Below are positions 29,906 to 41,262 of a stretch of DNA of 64,000 nt, in pieces. The DNA is from Metellina segmentata. Taxonomy: Eukaryota; Arthropoda; Arachnida; Araneae; Tetragnathidae. Under the pieces are notes generated by a model, which worked only from the letters and a program-made list of their open reading frames with translations, had not been told where the DNA came from and searched no databases. A program made the translations under genes and the position numbers. Within the stretch, counting starts at the first letter, position 1; each line of letters starts with the position of its first letter. The DNA lies in assembly GCA_947359465.1 (NCBI GenBank), contig OX375876.1, forward strand, positions 85,644,359-85,708,358. The letters are read 5' to 3'.

Positions 29906-30540
29906 GCCTAATTTTTAATTAATTCAATTTCTAACGATTGTTTGTGTTCTTTTCATTCAAGTAAAGGCCAATAGATGGCGCTACGAGTAACAAGAAAATC
30001 TCAACTTTGAAATCTCAGAAAAGAATCAAAGTCCAAATATAAACACTGCAATGACGTCACATTTTGTGTTGCCACTCATCAAGAAAGAACCTTCCACGTA
30101 ATTAATAAATTCAAAAATAAAACAACTCAACTCCTGTATTTAAAATTGAAACCGAAACTAAGAACTTAATTCCACTCGACTCTAATGTTTTTATGCCGCA
30201 GCAGGACCCCTATACCTCAACGTTACGTACACAGTGAAATCTCAGATAAAAAACTTCTAAGTCCCAAACGTAAACATACCAAGTGTTGCCATTCCCAATT
30301 AAATAAACTACCCTGTTGCCATTCAACAGTAGATAAACTTTAAAAAATTAAAACCGAAACCAACATCTCAACTCCACTCGACTCTAATGTTTTTGTCCAG
30401 CAGCAGGACCTTTACTCCTCAACTCAACTCACCAGTCAATACGTCACTTCCTGTTGTGATGACGTCACGCTGTGCCGTCACGTGGCCACGCCCCTTTTGA
30501 TGACGTCACTTCCGCCTACTATGTGGGCCCGTATACTACT

Positions 30541-30546
30541 AACGTA
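30541..30546 (+). repeat. Polinton target-site duplication, right
   Basis: AACGTA, direct copy of 13493-13498. The transposase frame continues through it. Confidence 0.95.
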
Positions 30547-30700
30547 TGCCAAGACGTATCGAATCTTTATTAAAAAACAAGAGGATGCACACTAAATATT
30601 AAATGTATCAATATTTTTCAAAACAATGTATTATTTCTTTCATATAACAAGATTTTATTGTAAATTTCACAATTATTCTAATAATTTTCACACCTCTGTA

Positions 30701-31725
30701 GATCCGAAATCATGTATCATGGAAGACCATTTGAGTAGTGGAAATGAAATCCTCTATTATTTATTCACGCTGAAAATAAATCCCTTTCATATAAAACTAT
30801 TTCAAAAAATATTCTTTTCCTCATGCAAAAATAACTTTCAGAAATTCAGTGCCATGTTTTTGCCTTTAAAAAGAAGTCTATTTATATGATAAATTGCAGA
30901 TAATAGTATTTCCAAGTACAGTAATTTTGCTTATTATGTTAGCGTATTGAAAGAAATTCTTTCTAAGACGAGCTTGACAACAGGGCTGGAGACACTATTC
31001 TTCCAAACCAAAGCTCTTCTTCGGATGTTTTATTTCTTCGCTCACGTTTTTCTGACTTCCCCAATATTACTTCTCTCTCTCCCCCCAGAAAGAAAAACAT
31101 CCCCAAGAAGAGCTCTTTTACATATACGCCAATATATACCTAAAACAGAAAGGTATTTTCCCTCAATCTCTATGCTTCGTTGGAAGCAGCACCGGCGTCA
31201 TATTTTTTTAGTGTAGATATTCTTCCACCCTTTCGCACAGTGCATTATTAAAATTCAGGTTACCCAAGGGTTTGTGTGATGCGATCCAAGAAATGTAGCA
31301 ACTTCTGCGGTGTGAGGCAGATATGAACCCCTCCTCTCTGAGGTTCAGATATAAATATTAGAGTGGGATGAGCTGCTATGGATAATGTAGAGGATTTGCC
31401 GTGTATGGGGGAAAAGATGCTTTTCATTGAGGTTGGAGAAAATGGGACAAGCTAATTCACGAAGCATCAATATGATGCGTAGGTCTTGTGATGGTTCTTT
31501 ACTTTTCTGCCTACTAAATATGACGCTTCTAACGGTGTGCACTTATTATAGATTTGTGTTTTCTTTTCCGAGTATCACATTGTCTTTACATTGTATAATA
31601 CAAACATTTACATTTCACAGGTAATTTTTAGTGAAAGCTTCCACTCTAATTGTTTCTTTTTTTCAAATATGCTCGGATTGGAAAAATCAGTAATTTCATT
31701 TTTATCAATCAAATCAAGTTATTAA
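30701..31725. other. No gene recognised
   Basis: Right flank of the Tc1 element. Several 60-90 codon open frames without domain features. Confidence 0.5.
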
Positions 31726-32180
31726 GGCCAGGTGCACGCATCCGGTTTTTCAACGTGTGGCGCCAGTGCCGCAACACAAGTGCAGTCTGAGATACATTAG
31801 ATCCAATGGAGCAGTGCACGCATACATCCAGCGCCGCTGGGGCGACGCACGTCCAACTTGCTTGCAATTTGTACCACAGTTCCCCCCGATGCCGCACGGT
31901 CGCCGCGCATTAGTGTCCGCTCTGAAGTACCTTGTTTTCATAAACAAATGGAATAAAAATAATAATTAATAAATGGTTGTATCCAGTAACGTCTATTTTA
32001 TTTCAAAATATACTTTTTTTACTCCAAGTAAGCGAAATAAACACGTTTTCTTCTATAGAATATTTATCGCAAATGGCGCGAAATGAGTTCTTGCGTCATT
32101 TCACGGCTATGTGTGCATAGTTGGGCTTCGGTGCCGTAGCGGCACGGCACGTTGAAAAACCGGATTTGTGCACCGAGCTC
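31726..32180. mobile_element. MITE with TIR GGTGCACNCATCCGG, copy 1
   Basis: Left end GGCCAGGTGCACGCATCCGG continuing TTTTTCAACGTG; right end CACGTTGAAAAACCGG continuing ATTTGTGCACCGAGC. The TIR is about 34 bp. Internal GCCGC/CGCCGCTGG-rich segments are CpG-rich against the AT-rich surroundings. A second copy, reversed, is at 56400-56796. A PIF/Harbinger-type origin is possible. No coding capacity. Confidence 0.65.
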
Positions 32181-34362
32181 AATCCTCCAAATGGTTTCGA
32201 AGATCCGACCAATTTTGGTAATGACCACATCGTCTTCAAGAATGCCTATTGAATTCCGATTTATGAAGATATTGTCTTTTTCGATGTCGAGAGAAGGGAT
32301 AAGAAAGCAGGTAACAAACTCAAATTAATGATAAGTTAAGGTTCAATTACTGGATAGTTGTATGTTTACATTTCTATCGCCTTCTTCAAAAGGTTTCCCA
32401 TTGGGTTCTTGGTCGACCCTTCAAGCGGTCGCACAAAAATCCCCAACTGGAGGCTTTAAAAAGTTCCTGGAGGTAGAACTTTACATTGTTCCAACTCTTT
32501 TGGAAATGGATCTCGAAGGGCAATTTTTATGTCATTTCTTCTCCCTTTCCAACCCTTGTGTTCTCCTTTTATCCCGGAAATTCTTTTCGCAGATTCCGGT
32601 TGACTATCCAAGGACACCCTCGCCTACATTCTTCGATGCAGACAAACGGATGTAGCTGGTTTATATTTCGAAAACAGTGCAGCAGATATGGTCGAGCAGT
32701 TCACGGCGGAACTGTGGTGAACACATAGATGGATTCAATCTTGCCATAAATAACTTATTTGTATGTCCTGTTCTATATTTACAGACAGTGTGGACATCGC
32801 AGCCTACTACTAACCTCTGTGTGTTCTAAAGAAAAAACCTTAAAAACTACAATTGTTTCCTTTATTTGAGGTCATTTACTGGTAGACATGCCAACATATT
32901 ATGGTTAATGAATTTTGATTAACGCTACTTTATACTCTTATCTGCTTAGCTATTTATTGCACCAGTCTCGACATCTTCAAATGGAATCACCTCCATTCAA
33001 CAGAGTACACCTACCTTCAACTTTCCGGTCTCTGGATTTATCCTAGACTGTTGTAACATAGTGGTCTGAGTGGCGTGCTAAGGGATAAAAATGACGACGC
33101 AGCCAAAATACATATAAAGTAGAAATTAATTTTACAATACGAGGAACTTTCATTATTTATAGAATTAATCTGGAATTTGTTGGTTTTGTGCGTTGGAAAA
33201 GGGAAATAGTTACCGACTCAACACCCTGTTGACCCAGAACCTAAAAATTACTCCATCTCTTCTCAGTTCCAAGTTCTGGAAATTTTCTCCTTCCTTTTTG
33301 TCCCACTAGTTCTTTGGAGGACAGTTGAATCCCAGGGACCGTCAGAGATCACCAGGTAGGGAGGGAGACCACACCAGTAGTTAGGGATTCACGACTGGAG
33401 GTTGGTATTGCAAGTTTTAACCTCTCACCTCGAGCCGTTGCTTTGTTATGGACGTTACACAATCTATCTCGCTGTTTTTTACTGTTCTCCTCATGTGTAA
33501 GGGGTCCTTTAGTGGCAGAGTCCTTTAGATTCATGGTGTTCCCTTGTGAGGAAAAGTGAAGTGAATCCAACAAACATAGTTTATAAAACAAAAGGAAAGG
33601 TTCAAAAGAGGCAAAACGACTTCCCGTTTATAACTATGGATATATCAAGATTACTCAGATTTAAGAGGCAGTCAAAGCACGAGAAATAATAATAAACACA
33701 CTAGATCGACAATTTTAAAGTGAGTAGGTACATGGATGCTATGTCCTCAATTCCTATGTCTGAATTTAATGCTTGTATGAACTGCAACTTTTCAATCTTC
33801 CGAAGATAAGTAGAAAGCAAATGCTGGAAAAACAAGCAATAGGTTATTCGTAATAATCGAACATGACGTCAAGTACAACACATAACTCTACTCCATATTT
33901 TCCGCTACATTTTTGGAATCATATTTGAGTTAATACAATATTAGAATAAGAATTATTCAACCGTTCAGATAGAATCTTGTAGCAATGTATCAACTTGCGT
34001 TGACAATTCACCACGATATACATCGATATAGGATTACTCATGCATCGATTTTTCTGAGTGGATAAAAACTTTCAATCGAATGAGCAATTTGAGTTTTAAT
34101 ATCAATTTGAAAGCAGCCATCCGATTACCTTTCGTATTCGATTTGAAGTGCAGCGGAATTTATTTTAAGCTTAAAGAAAGTTTTCCTATTTCAGATAAAA
34201 TATTAAATCTAAGGGGACAATAGACTTTAAAAATCACCAAAATCAATCAAAAAATCATTAAAAAATTTAAGAATGAATTAGTATTAAATTCTGTGGATAG
34301 CAAAAATAATTTGTCATCTACGACCATTTTCACGGAATTACAACAATTAAAAATATAGTTGA
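32181..34362. other. No gene recognised
   Basis: Interspersed non-coding sequence. Open frames at 32362-32728 and 33349-33591 have no recognisable family. Confidence 0.5.
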
Positions 34363-36212
34363 CTAGCAAAATTACCCGACTTTACTCTGGTTCAATTTTT
34401 TAACTAGATTTAAGAAATGATCAGAATATATAATCCCTTTTGTCTTTTGTGGAATAAAATAATATTTTAACGCCTTTTTCTCGACATCTTTATAATTTCT
34501 ACAACTTACTTAGGACACAAATCCTACGCGTGCATATCCATCCATGTAATACATTTTATATAGGTACATCGTACCTTTGGTGTATGACAAAGCTACAAAA
34601 GGACGAAAGGTGACACTAAGGTTACTATTACTACCAAACATGATTTTGAGGGGATTTGGAATTCCATTTCTTAAGTTCTTTTCATATAAAATTGCTCAAC
34701 TCAATTCATAAAAATGACGAATCTATGGCGACTATATTGACGAATCTACTGTCAACAAAACATTATTTCTTTACTTAAGGGCACTACTGTAACCGGTACT
34801 ATCGAAAATTTCGCCATCTATAATGGAAGGATGACAAATTGAAATGATTAGATATTCCTTACTAAGTTTATTTTAAGGCGAATACATTTCTACATGAAAA
34901 TTACATTTTGTGTCACGTGTAATAATATAAAAACTTGTTTTAAAATTTTGAATGCCTTGAGTTGAGAACTACAATGTAACTTATTACCATTTAAAAAATG
35001 GAAACTGATTTGTTTCGATAGATTTTTTTAAAGGAAATCATTGTCTTTAATGAATTTTTAACACGTATAAATAAAAGAAAAATTATACTACAGATAAATA
35101 AGTTGCTTAAATATAGATTCAACTCGTAAAATTATCCACCTTGACCTCCTGTCATTATGACAAATTTTTTTATAATATTTCAAAAGTTGGAGTTTGGAAT
35201 TTTTTAATGTTATTATCTTTTCAATAACGGAAAAACTACACTTAAAATTAGCTTTATGCCGGATTAACAGCCACTTTAAATAGAATACTTTGTGGTGGGG
35301 TTGCGTGTGATGTAAAGGAAATTCAATTTATTAAAATAGAGTAAGTATTTAAAACAGAAAACAACAAAATAAAACGTGCCGGTAAAAACGATGTTCTAGA
35401 GATATTCGCGATTCTTTTTTTGTCTCTTGTGATCTCGCACAATTGTCACAATTTACAACTAAAAGTGCACAAAATTTAGAAATGCGAAATTAATTCCGAG
35501 CAAAAGAAACAGAAAATATCACAGCAAGTGAACAACCAACACGAGTTTCCGTTCCTGTTCGTTGAAAAATATCCTCTGTCCCAAATATTCGTGAATTGCT
35601 TTTGTTGTAAAGAACAAAAATAAGACTCGAAATAAAGTATCGGAGTTGTAATTCCATAAAAGATAATTTTTGTAAAAATAATTGCTTTTTCAGCAGCACA
35701 AGTAAACCAATCCAAGCTATCGTAATACTCAACCTACATTCCAGTTTACTCCAAAACTACCAAATTATGGTTAATTTAAGTATAGTTACTCAGATGTTTT
35801 AGCATGAAACTTATCTAAATATGAAAATAAAGAAAACTTTAATATTACATTCACTAAACTAATATATGATGTATAAAACAAATCATATTTTAATTAAATG
35901 TATGGAATAAAATTCATCTGATGCCTGTACAAATACACAAACACAAAATGCAACACAGAACGGAAAGACGGACAGACAGACTTACGCAACCAAGTTCAGT
36001 CACTAAATGAATGTAAGTACTCACAGTATGTAAAGTCTCATGAAAATGTATTAAACTGTTTGGACGTGCATTGGACACACATAAAAAACAGACAGACACC
36101 AAACGCCCAGGAGGCGGATTTGGCACTAGACGGGTCAAAAACGGATTAAAAACTTGAAATGGGTAGAAAATATTCAATGCACAAACAAACACTTCATTCT
36201 TACTTAAATGGA
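34363..36212 (-). mobile_element. Non-autonomous Helitron, copy A (complete)
   Basis: Minus strand: 5' TCCATTTAAGTAAGAATGAAG, 3' hairpin GAGTAAAGTCGGGTAATTTTG then CTAG (34363-34366). Flanked by A at the 5' side and T at the 3' side, as rolling-circle Helitrons insert. 1,850 bp, collinear with copy B. A GTCTGTCTG-type microsatellite lies near the 5' end. No Rep/helicase. Confidence 0.85.
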
Positions 36213-36362
36213 TAAGTAAGTCTACTATAAAAACAAGGTTTTCTCCGATTGATATATTCTAAACATTCTCCTAATTTCAAAATATTCCATGCTCATCTGG
36301 TTTTAATTTATTTACTTGAAATTTTTTACGTATATAAATAAATAAATAAATATATATACACA

Positions 36363-37588
36363 CACTGACGATCCAAAACATTGTAACAATCCCCACTCCC
36401 CACATTTTTCAATGAACTTCTCTGGATGAAGTGGAGGGCACGTGATTAAGTGAGAATGGTATTTAACTGCTGCTGGAGAAGGTAAGTAATCATTCTTGCA
36501 CTTACTTTTGCGAGTGATGGGAAAGGCTGCTGATCTAAGCGAATTGGATAGAGGGCAAATCGTAATGGCCTGAAGACTAGGAACGAGTATCACCGAAACT
36601 GACGACTGGTAAGTTGTTCACGATCTGTCGTTGTTAGTAGTCATGCAAAGTGGATAAATGACGGTGACACCAGCAGTAGATGCCAAGGTGTTGGTCGTCC
36701 ACGCGTCATCAAAGAAAAAGGACGTCGGAGACTGTCTCGCTTGGTAAAGCAAAATCGGTGCTAGACAGTGGCTCAGCTGACAGCCCAATACAATGCAGGT
36801 CCAACCGCAAGTGTTTCGGAACACACAGTTCAGCGGACACTGTTGGAAATGAGACTGTGCAGCAGACGTCCCACTCGTGTGCCTCTGTTGACCAAGCGTC
36901 ATTGTCAACTACGCCTACAGTGGGCTCGGGAACATCGAGACTGTACCATGTATGACTGGAAGAGAGTTTGCTGGTCAGATGAATCCCGATTTCTCATTCA
37001 TCACGGCGATGATCGAGTCAGGGTAAGCCGTCTGCCAGGCGAACAGCTGCTCCCCTTTTGTACAGCAGGTCATACTCGGGCTGGTGGTGGCGGTATTATG
37101 TTTCGGGGTACGTTCTAATGGAAGACTTTGGGACCCGTAGTTATGATAGAACAGACCATGAACGCTGCGAACTATCTGAACATCATTGCGGATCAGTTTT
37201 ACCCGTACATGGCGTCTGTCTTCCCAACTGGAAATGCAATCTACCAGCAGGACAACGTCCCATGTCATAAGGCTCGAAATGTGTTGGAGTGGTTCGAGGA
37301 GCATACCGATAAATTCCACTTAATGTCCTGGCCACATAACTCTCCGGATCGTAATCCGATAGAGCACATTTGGGGTGTCATGGAGCGGCAGCTCAGGGCT
37401 CAAACACCACCATGTCCGAATATCTCGACTTTGTGCGACCGCTGCTTAGACATTTGGTACAACCTGTCTCCAGTCATGTACCAAGAACTTCTGGCATCTA
37501 TGCCCAGGCGAGTTGCAGCTGTTTTGCAGGCCAAAGGAGGCGCAACGCGTTATTGAGTAGGTGGTCATAATGTTTTGGCTCTTCAGTG
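36363..37588 (+). mobile_element. Tc1-like element with TIR CACTGA..GNCCAAAACATT
   Basis: About 1.23 kb. Left end CACTGACGATCCAAAACATT, right end ATGTTTTGGCTCTTCAGTG. The left TA is lost in an adjoining AC/TA microsatellite; the right flank begins TA. Confidence 0.85.
36490..37556 (+). pseudogene. Tc1-like transposase, DDE residues present but frameshifted
   Basis: Early region broken by stops (about 36500-36620) and shifts. From 36768 the frame reads through CWSDESRFLIHH (first Asp) to 37118; a one-base shift then opens 37128-37556 with YQQDNVPCHKA (second Asp) and NSPDRNPIEHIWGVM (Glu), ending SMPRRVAAVLQAKGGATRY, the normal Tc1 C-terminus. The catalytic triad survives, so this is a relatively recent loss. 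Confidence 0.85.
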
Positions 37589-38488
37589 TATAAATATATA
37601 TGTAAATAGGATCTCTATTGAGAACAAAATTGTGTTTACCTTATATTTTATTAATACCCTTGCCAAATGGAGTCAACTTGATTTACGTGTGAACACAAAC
37701 TATTCTTCAATTTCATAAAAGGTTTTGGTTTTCCCATTTAAGTTTGAGTATGCGAAACTGTTAAATTGATTTTAATGTACTATTCAAATTATTGAAATAT
37801 TCATTATTTAATTATTAATCTAATAACAGGGAAAAGATAAAATTATGATAACGATAATTGAATCTAGAGATATTTCATAAACATTTAGTTAATTTAGTTT
37901 GAGAGATAAGTAGAAGCTCAAACTTTCTCATAACCTAAAAGATCTCTTACTTCAGTTTCATTAAGAGTTACGTGGATGTGTTTTTGAAGTTCCATTGTTC
38001 TTTCTTCTGGAAAACTAATTCCACGTCTGGCGTCTGACATAAGATTGATACTCGAAATGTACGTCATGTATGAATTCTATTCCGAATCCCCTAGTTACTC
38101 TGCTGTCGAGCTTCCCTGATTACTCTAGTGAATACTTTGAATTACGATAAAAGCCTAAAGGGTATTTAACATTAGTACCCTGTGTGATAGCAGATAACCA
38201 CTAAAGCAAAATCAGCAAATGAAAGCTTTCAGCATCTTTTAAATAGAGCTGAATTTGTGATTCTATTCTTTCTTCAGTGTCACGAGGGGGTACAATTGTT
38301 TACAAGCAATTTATTTTCATATGCGTATGTGAATATTAATATTTTGAAAGTTTTTTTTTATACTAGCCTCTCAAGCGTACTTTATACTACAGTTCTCTTT
38401 ACTTGGTCCTTATAGAAACTGTACTAATATCTAATTAATTTCGAATTGCGTCGTCTTTTATGTCTTGGTGGAGATGTGTGACTCTAAC
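37589..38488. other. No gene recognised
   Basis: AT-rich spacer with no supported frame. Confidence 0.5.
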
Positions 38489-39434
38489 GGCCGTATTCAC
38501 AAGTCTGAGTTAAACCACGGATCAACGATAATACCCGGGTTATCGATAAAACCGTATTCACAATGCCTGATCCCAGGTTCAAATCGCCGTTTTGGTGTTA
38601 TATTTTAATCCTCCGAAATCGGCGGGTTGACACTCGGTTGAGTGTTACGCATGCGCAGTACTATCTTTTTGCGAAAGAGGCGAAATATACAGTAAACAAA
38701 ACAAAATGGACGACACCACCATTTTGTGCAAAATTACAGTATACTTGCGATGACGCGCATTCAACCATATTCAACTGAAACTTTATGAATCGGAACAAGA
38801 ACGTGATTACATTTTCTTTAAAATAGGTATGCCCAAATGTGTTCGGGTTCAAACTATATTCTGGCTTGCCAGAATAGAACCCAATGAAAGAACGAACGGA
38901 AGAATATGACCATGGCAGATGCAAATTCATCGTGGAATAAAAGTTATTTTGTTGATTTATTTCAAATGAAAAAATATTGACAGTGCTTCACTTTACACCA
39001 ACACACACCCATACTGACAAGTACAAAGATAATCGGATTACATTGATTTGTCAAGGCATTGTGTACAATTAGTTCATGCAAAATTTAGGTTTCCATAAAA
39101 ATCCAATTTGAAATTAAATACCTTTGTATTTCTTTTTCCAAACCCAAATTAAAATGCCGTTTGTATTCCATTACAATTACCATTTATAATCAATTCTGGC
39201 GGCGAAGTGCGTTTTTGAGCAATATGAATGCAGACTGGGGCGACATACCAAATGTAAAATACATCATGTGGTAGGGAGTAGACGGTAGTAGCCAATCACA
39301 ACGAGCGTATTATTTTAATCCGTGGATCACTTAATCCGCCGTTTGAGAATACGGTTCTTGATAATCCGCGGTTTAACTCTGACCCGAGGACCAACTTTTC
39401 TCAGGTTAACTCGAGACTTGCGAAAATGGCCGTT
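38489..39434. mobile_element. Harbinger-like MITE
   Basis: Ends CGGCCGTATTCACAAGTCTG..GTTAAACC and ..GGTTAACTCGAGACTTGCG followed by AAAATGGCCG, an imperfect inverted repeat of about 40 bp. A second nested pair (ATAAAACCGTATTCACAATG with GTTTGAGAATACGG) makes multi-layered ends. Typical of PIF/Harbinger MITEs; no transposase. Confidence 0.6.
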
Positions 39435-39524
39435 CGTGAAAATTGTGATATGGATTTTCGTTATAAACAAACAAACCAGATGGAACCGAAAAATTTGAGT
39501 TAAATTAATTTCGGCTCTAAGCTA

Positions 39525-39680
39525 ACGATATACCAATTCGGAATTCATTCTTTGGAATTTCATTAGCGACGTGCTGAAATCGTATTCGAAAAACAATCCA
39601 AGTGAAGTCCCGTACAGAAACGTACAGGAAATACGGTCCAAGACAGTAACTTTACAACCACCTACATTTATTAAGTTCGA
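39525..39680 (+). repeat. Dispersed repeat, copy 6
   Basis: GGAATTCATTCTTTGGAATTTCATT then CGACGTGCTGAAATCGTATT, AACAATCCAAGTGAAGTCCCG and ACGTACAGGAAATACGG: the clearest long copy of the family, ending right before a Helitron 3' end. Confidence 0.55.
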
Positions 39681-39692
39681 CTGAAAAGTGGA

Positions 39693-39890
39693 CTAGCAAA
39701 ATTACCCGAGATGGCTAGGGTTGAATAAACTATAGATTGAAAAGGGATGTATCTTATTTCCTACAATATTTCGTAGAAAAAATAACTATCATCTAAGAGT
39801 CCAGAAAATTTTAATGTGACTACATTTATAATATTTAAAAAATTTCCAATTTACTTGGGACGCAAATATGTATGAGAGGACATTTCAGGT
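39693..39890 (-). mobile_element. Helitron 3' end, copy D (fragment)
   Basis: CTAG at 39693 (plus strand, preceded by A), then CAAAATTACCCGAG..CTAGGGTTGAAT hairpin region and the body up to CAATTTACTTGGGACGCAAATATG, after which similarity to copies A and B is lost. Confidence 0.65.
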
Positions 39891-39919
39891 CAATCGAAAT
39901 GTAGATGGTGATAGGGTTT

Positions 39920-40080
39920 CTGCGGTGGAACGTGTTCCTGTACTTATTCCGAACGTGATATCACTTTTTCGAATACGATTTCTGTTCTATGCCAGTAAAA
40001 ATCCCAAAGAATGAATTCCGAATCGATTTCTGAAAGTTAATTGGTCATCTTCTACCAGATTAAACGTCATATGTTGCAAA
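39920..40080 (-). repeat. Dispersed repeat, copy 7
   Basis: CTTATTCCGAACGTGATATCAC, GAATACGATTTC and GAATGAATTCCGAATCGATT in reverse order to copy 6. Confidence 0.5.
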
Positions 40081-41262
40081 AACACAATTTTAAGTAATTC
40101 TGATAATAGTGTTATAGGCGAGGATTCAAAAAGCAGAAATCAAATGGATCGTCTCGAACATTTTCATTGCTTTCCTTGAATTATATGCTAGACTCCTTTA
40201 GAGTTTCGTCTCAAAGAAAAAATTTACATAGTTAACTTCAACCAAAAATAAATTAGTTTTAAATTCCTTACATTAATAATTAAAAAAACATTCCAATTAT
40301 AATAAAATTAAATACTAGTCAGATTTATAATTAAATACAAATGACACTGCTAAAAATTTTCATGGATGCAAGAAAAGTTATTTCGTCAAAATGTAGCAGA
40401 AGAGAATTTTTTGCTTTAGATTAAAAGTAAAATATAAAATTTTGTTTTTAATTTTCTCTTCGTTGCTTCATACTTTACATAGAAACTTTTTTTTTAATTA
40501 TAAACATTTTAAGAGTTCGGTAACATTAAAATTTAATAGTAAATACTTATGAATATATGACCCCGGGAGCATAATGTGTTTAAAACTGCGACGTACGTCG
40601 CAGAATAAACAAAATCTTTGCGGAACAGTCTTTCCTTAATTTTATCAAAATTTTGTCCGATTTCTTTTATAAATCATAAGTTACGATGTTCTGCAGCAAT
40701 CTTTGCCACACTTTTTTTCTTTTCTAGCAACGGAACAACCTTCGTACACCGCACAAATTACAACAAACACTTTATAAATAACACATTTTCTATGTCAATG
40801 GCAAAATATTTAACTTCAAAAGTTATCGACCGAACTGCAAATTCTGAAAGTATGCTTTGGTTTTAAATAAAGTAAGTTAGTTAATTTTGATGTTTTATTA
40901 CAAATATGCATTACCTATTTAGCCTATAATTGTGTGTTTACGTCTGTTTTTGATTTTACTGCAGTTTTCAAAATTCAGACAAATGCCTGCAGAACACTAA
41001 ATATAATTCTCCACCTGGGCTTATGAATATATGACATGAACTTTTCGTATCTAGCTGTTGCTTTTATACGTTTCTCCAACACAACTAGATTGGAACTTTC
41101 CTATCGGGGTTGATTCCGGACCGTAACCAATAGCCAGCTGTACTGCTCCAGTGTGAAGTTAATTAAAAAATACCAAATACCAGTACTACTAGGGTAGGGC
41201 TGATATGAGTAATCTAGTAAATCTATCGAGCAATGGAAATCATTCTACTTTTAACATTCCTT
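40081..41262. other. No gene recognised; one 18-bp palindrome
   Basis: AT-rich. CTGCGACGTACGTCGCAG (40586-40603) is a perfect palindrome. The word CTTATGAATATATGAC occurs at about 40547 and 41022. No coding frame supported. Confidence 0.5.

Larger units (their letters stand above)
13499..30540. mobile_element. Complete Polinton/Maverick element
   Basis: 17,042 bp, with termini AGTAGTATAC... in inverted orientation, 6-bp AACGTA duplications and the full Polinton gene set: integrase, protein-primed PolB, packaging ATPase, protease, major and minor capsid proteins. Such elements are virus-like self-synthesising transposons thought to be able to form virions. Nearly all frames are open and the 1.1-kb TIRs are almost identical apart from the left-arm additions, so insertion is recent relative to the surrounding decayed elements. 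Lead genes face inward from each TIR and converge at about 23348-23836. Confidence 0.97.
29415..30540 (-). repeat. Polinton right TIR, unexpanded
   Basis: 1,126 bp, the inverted match of 13499-15563 without the extra 202-bp unit and nested transposon. Small differences only, such as TGACGGCA for the middle TGACGTCA and one base in an A/T run. It therefore shows the ancestral TIR structure: one outer and one diverged inner unit. Confidence 0.93.
12344..30602 (+). pseudogene. Tc1-like transposase, with intron, split by the Polinton
   Basis: The ATG at 12344 opens an N-terminal helix-turn-helix (NNYTQHEIAKKANI...VCRIK). A one-base shift near 12480 leads into GRKSKFTARTERKLIQIV and a second HTH-like block to DWSK. 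A 183-bp GT-AG intron (12798-12980) interrupts just before FSDEP, which carries the first catalytic Asp (12990-13001). After another shift near 13195 come FMHDGAPCH (second Asp) and WPGNSPDMNPIDNVW, where the usual catalytic Glu is Asp. The ORF then meets AACGTA at 13493 and resumes at 30546 as MPRRIESLLKNKR...TKY with stop 30600-30602. It is inactive: shifts, a stop near 13306, the Glu-to-Asp change and the insertion. Confidence 0.85.
11936..30698 (+). mobile_element. Tc1-like element interrupted by the Polinton
   Basis: The left end (11936-11967) starts CAGAGGTGTGAAAATTATTA; the right end (30667-30698) is its exact 32-bp inverted copy. Both are flanked by TA (11934-11935; 30699-30700). Without the Polinton and one AACGTA copy the element is about 1.7 kb, a normal Tc1 size. 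The Polinton entered near the 3' end of the transposase gene, so the Tc1 insertion is the older event. Confidence 0.92.

Noticed and set aside
13499..30540. Bacterial or phage contamination, given FtsK-like ATPase and capsid genes
   Set aside because: Spliceosomal introns, TATA boxes, AATAAA signals and insertion inside an animal Tc1 element show an endogenous eukaryotic element.
40586..40603. 18-bp palindrome CTGCGACGTACGTCGCAG as a regulatory site
   Set aside because: Single occurrence with no gene or repeat context; noted only in the gap entry.
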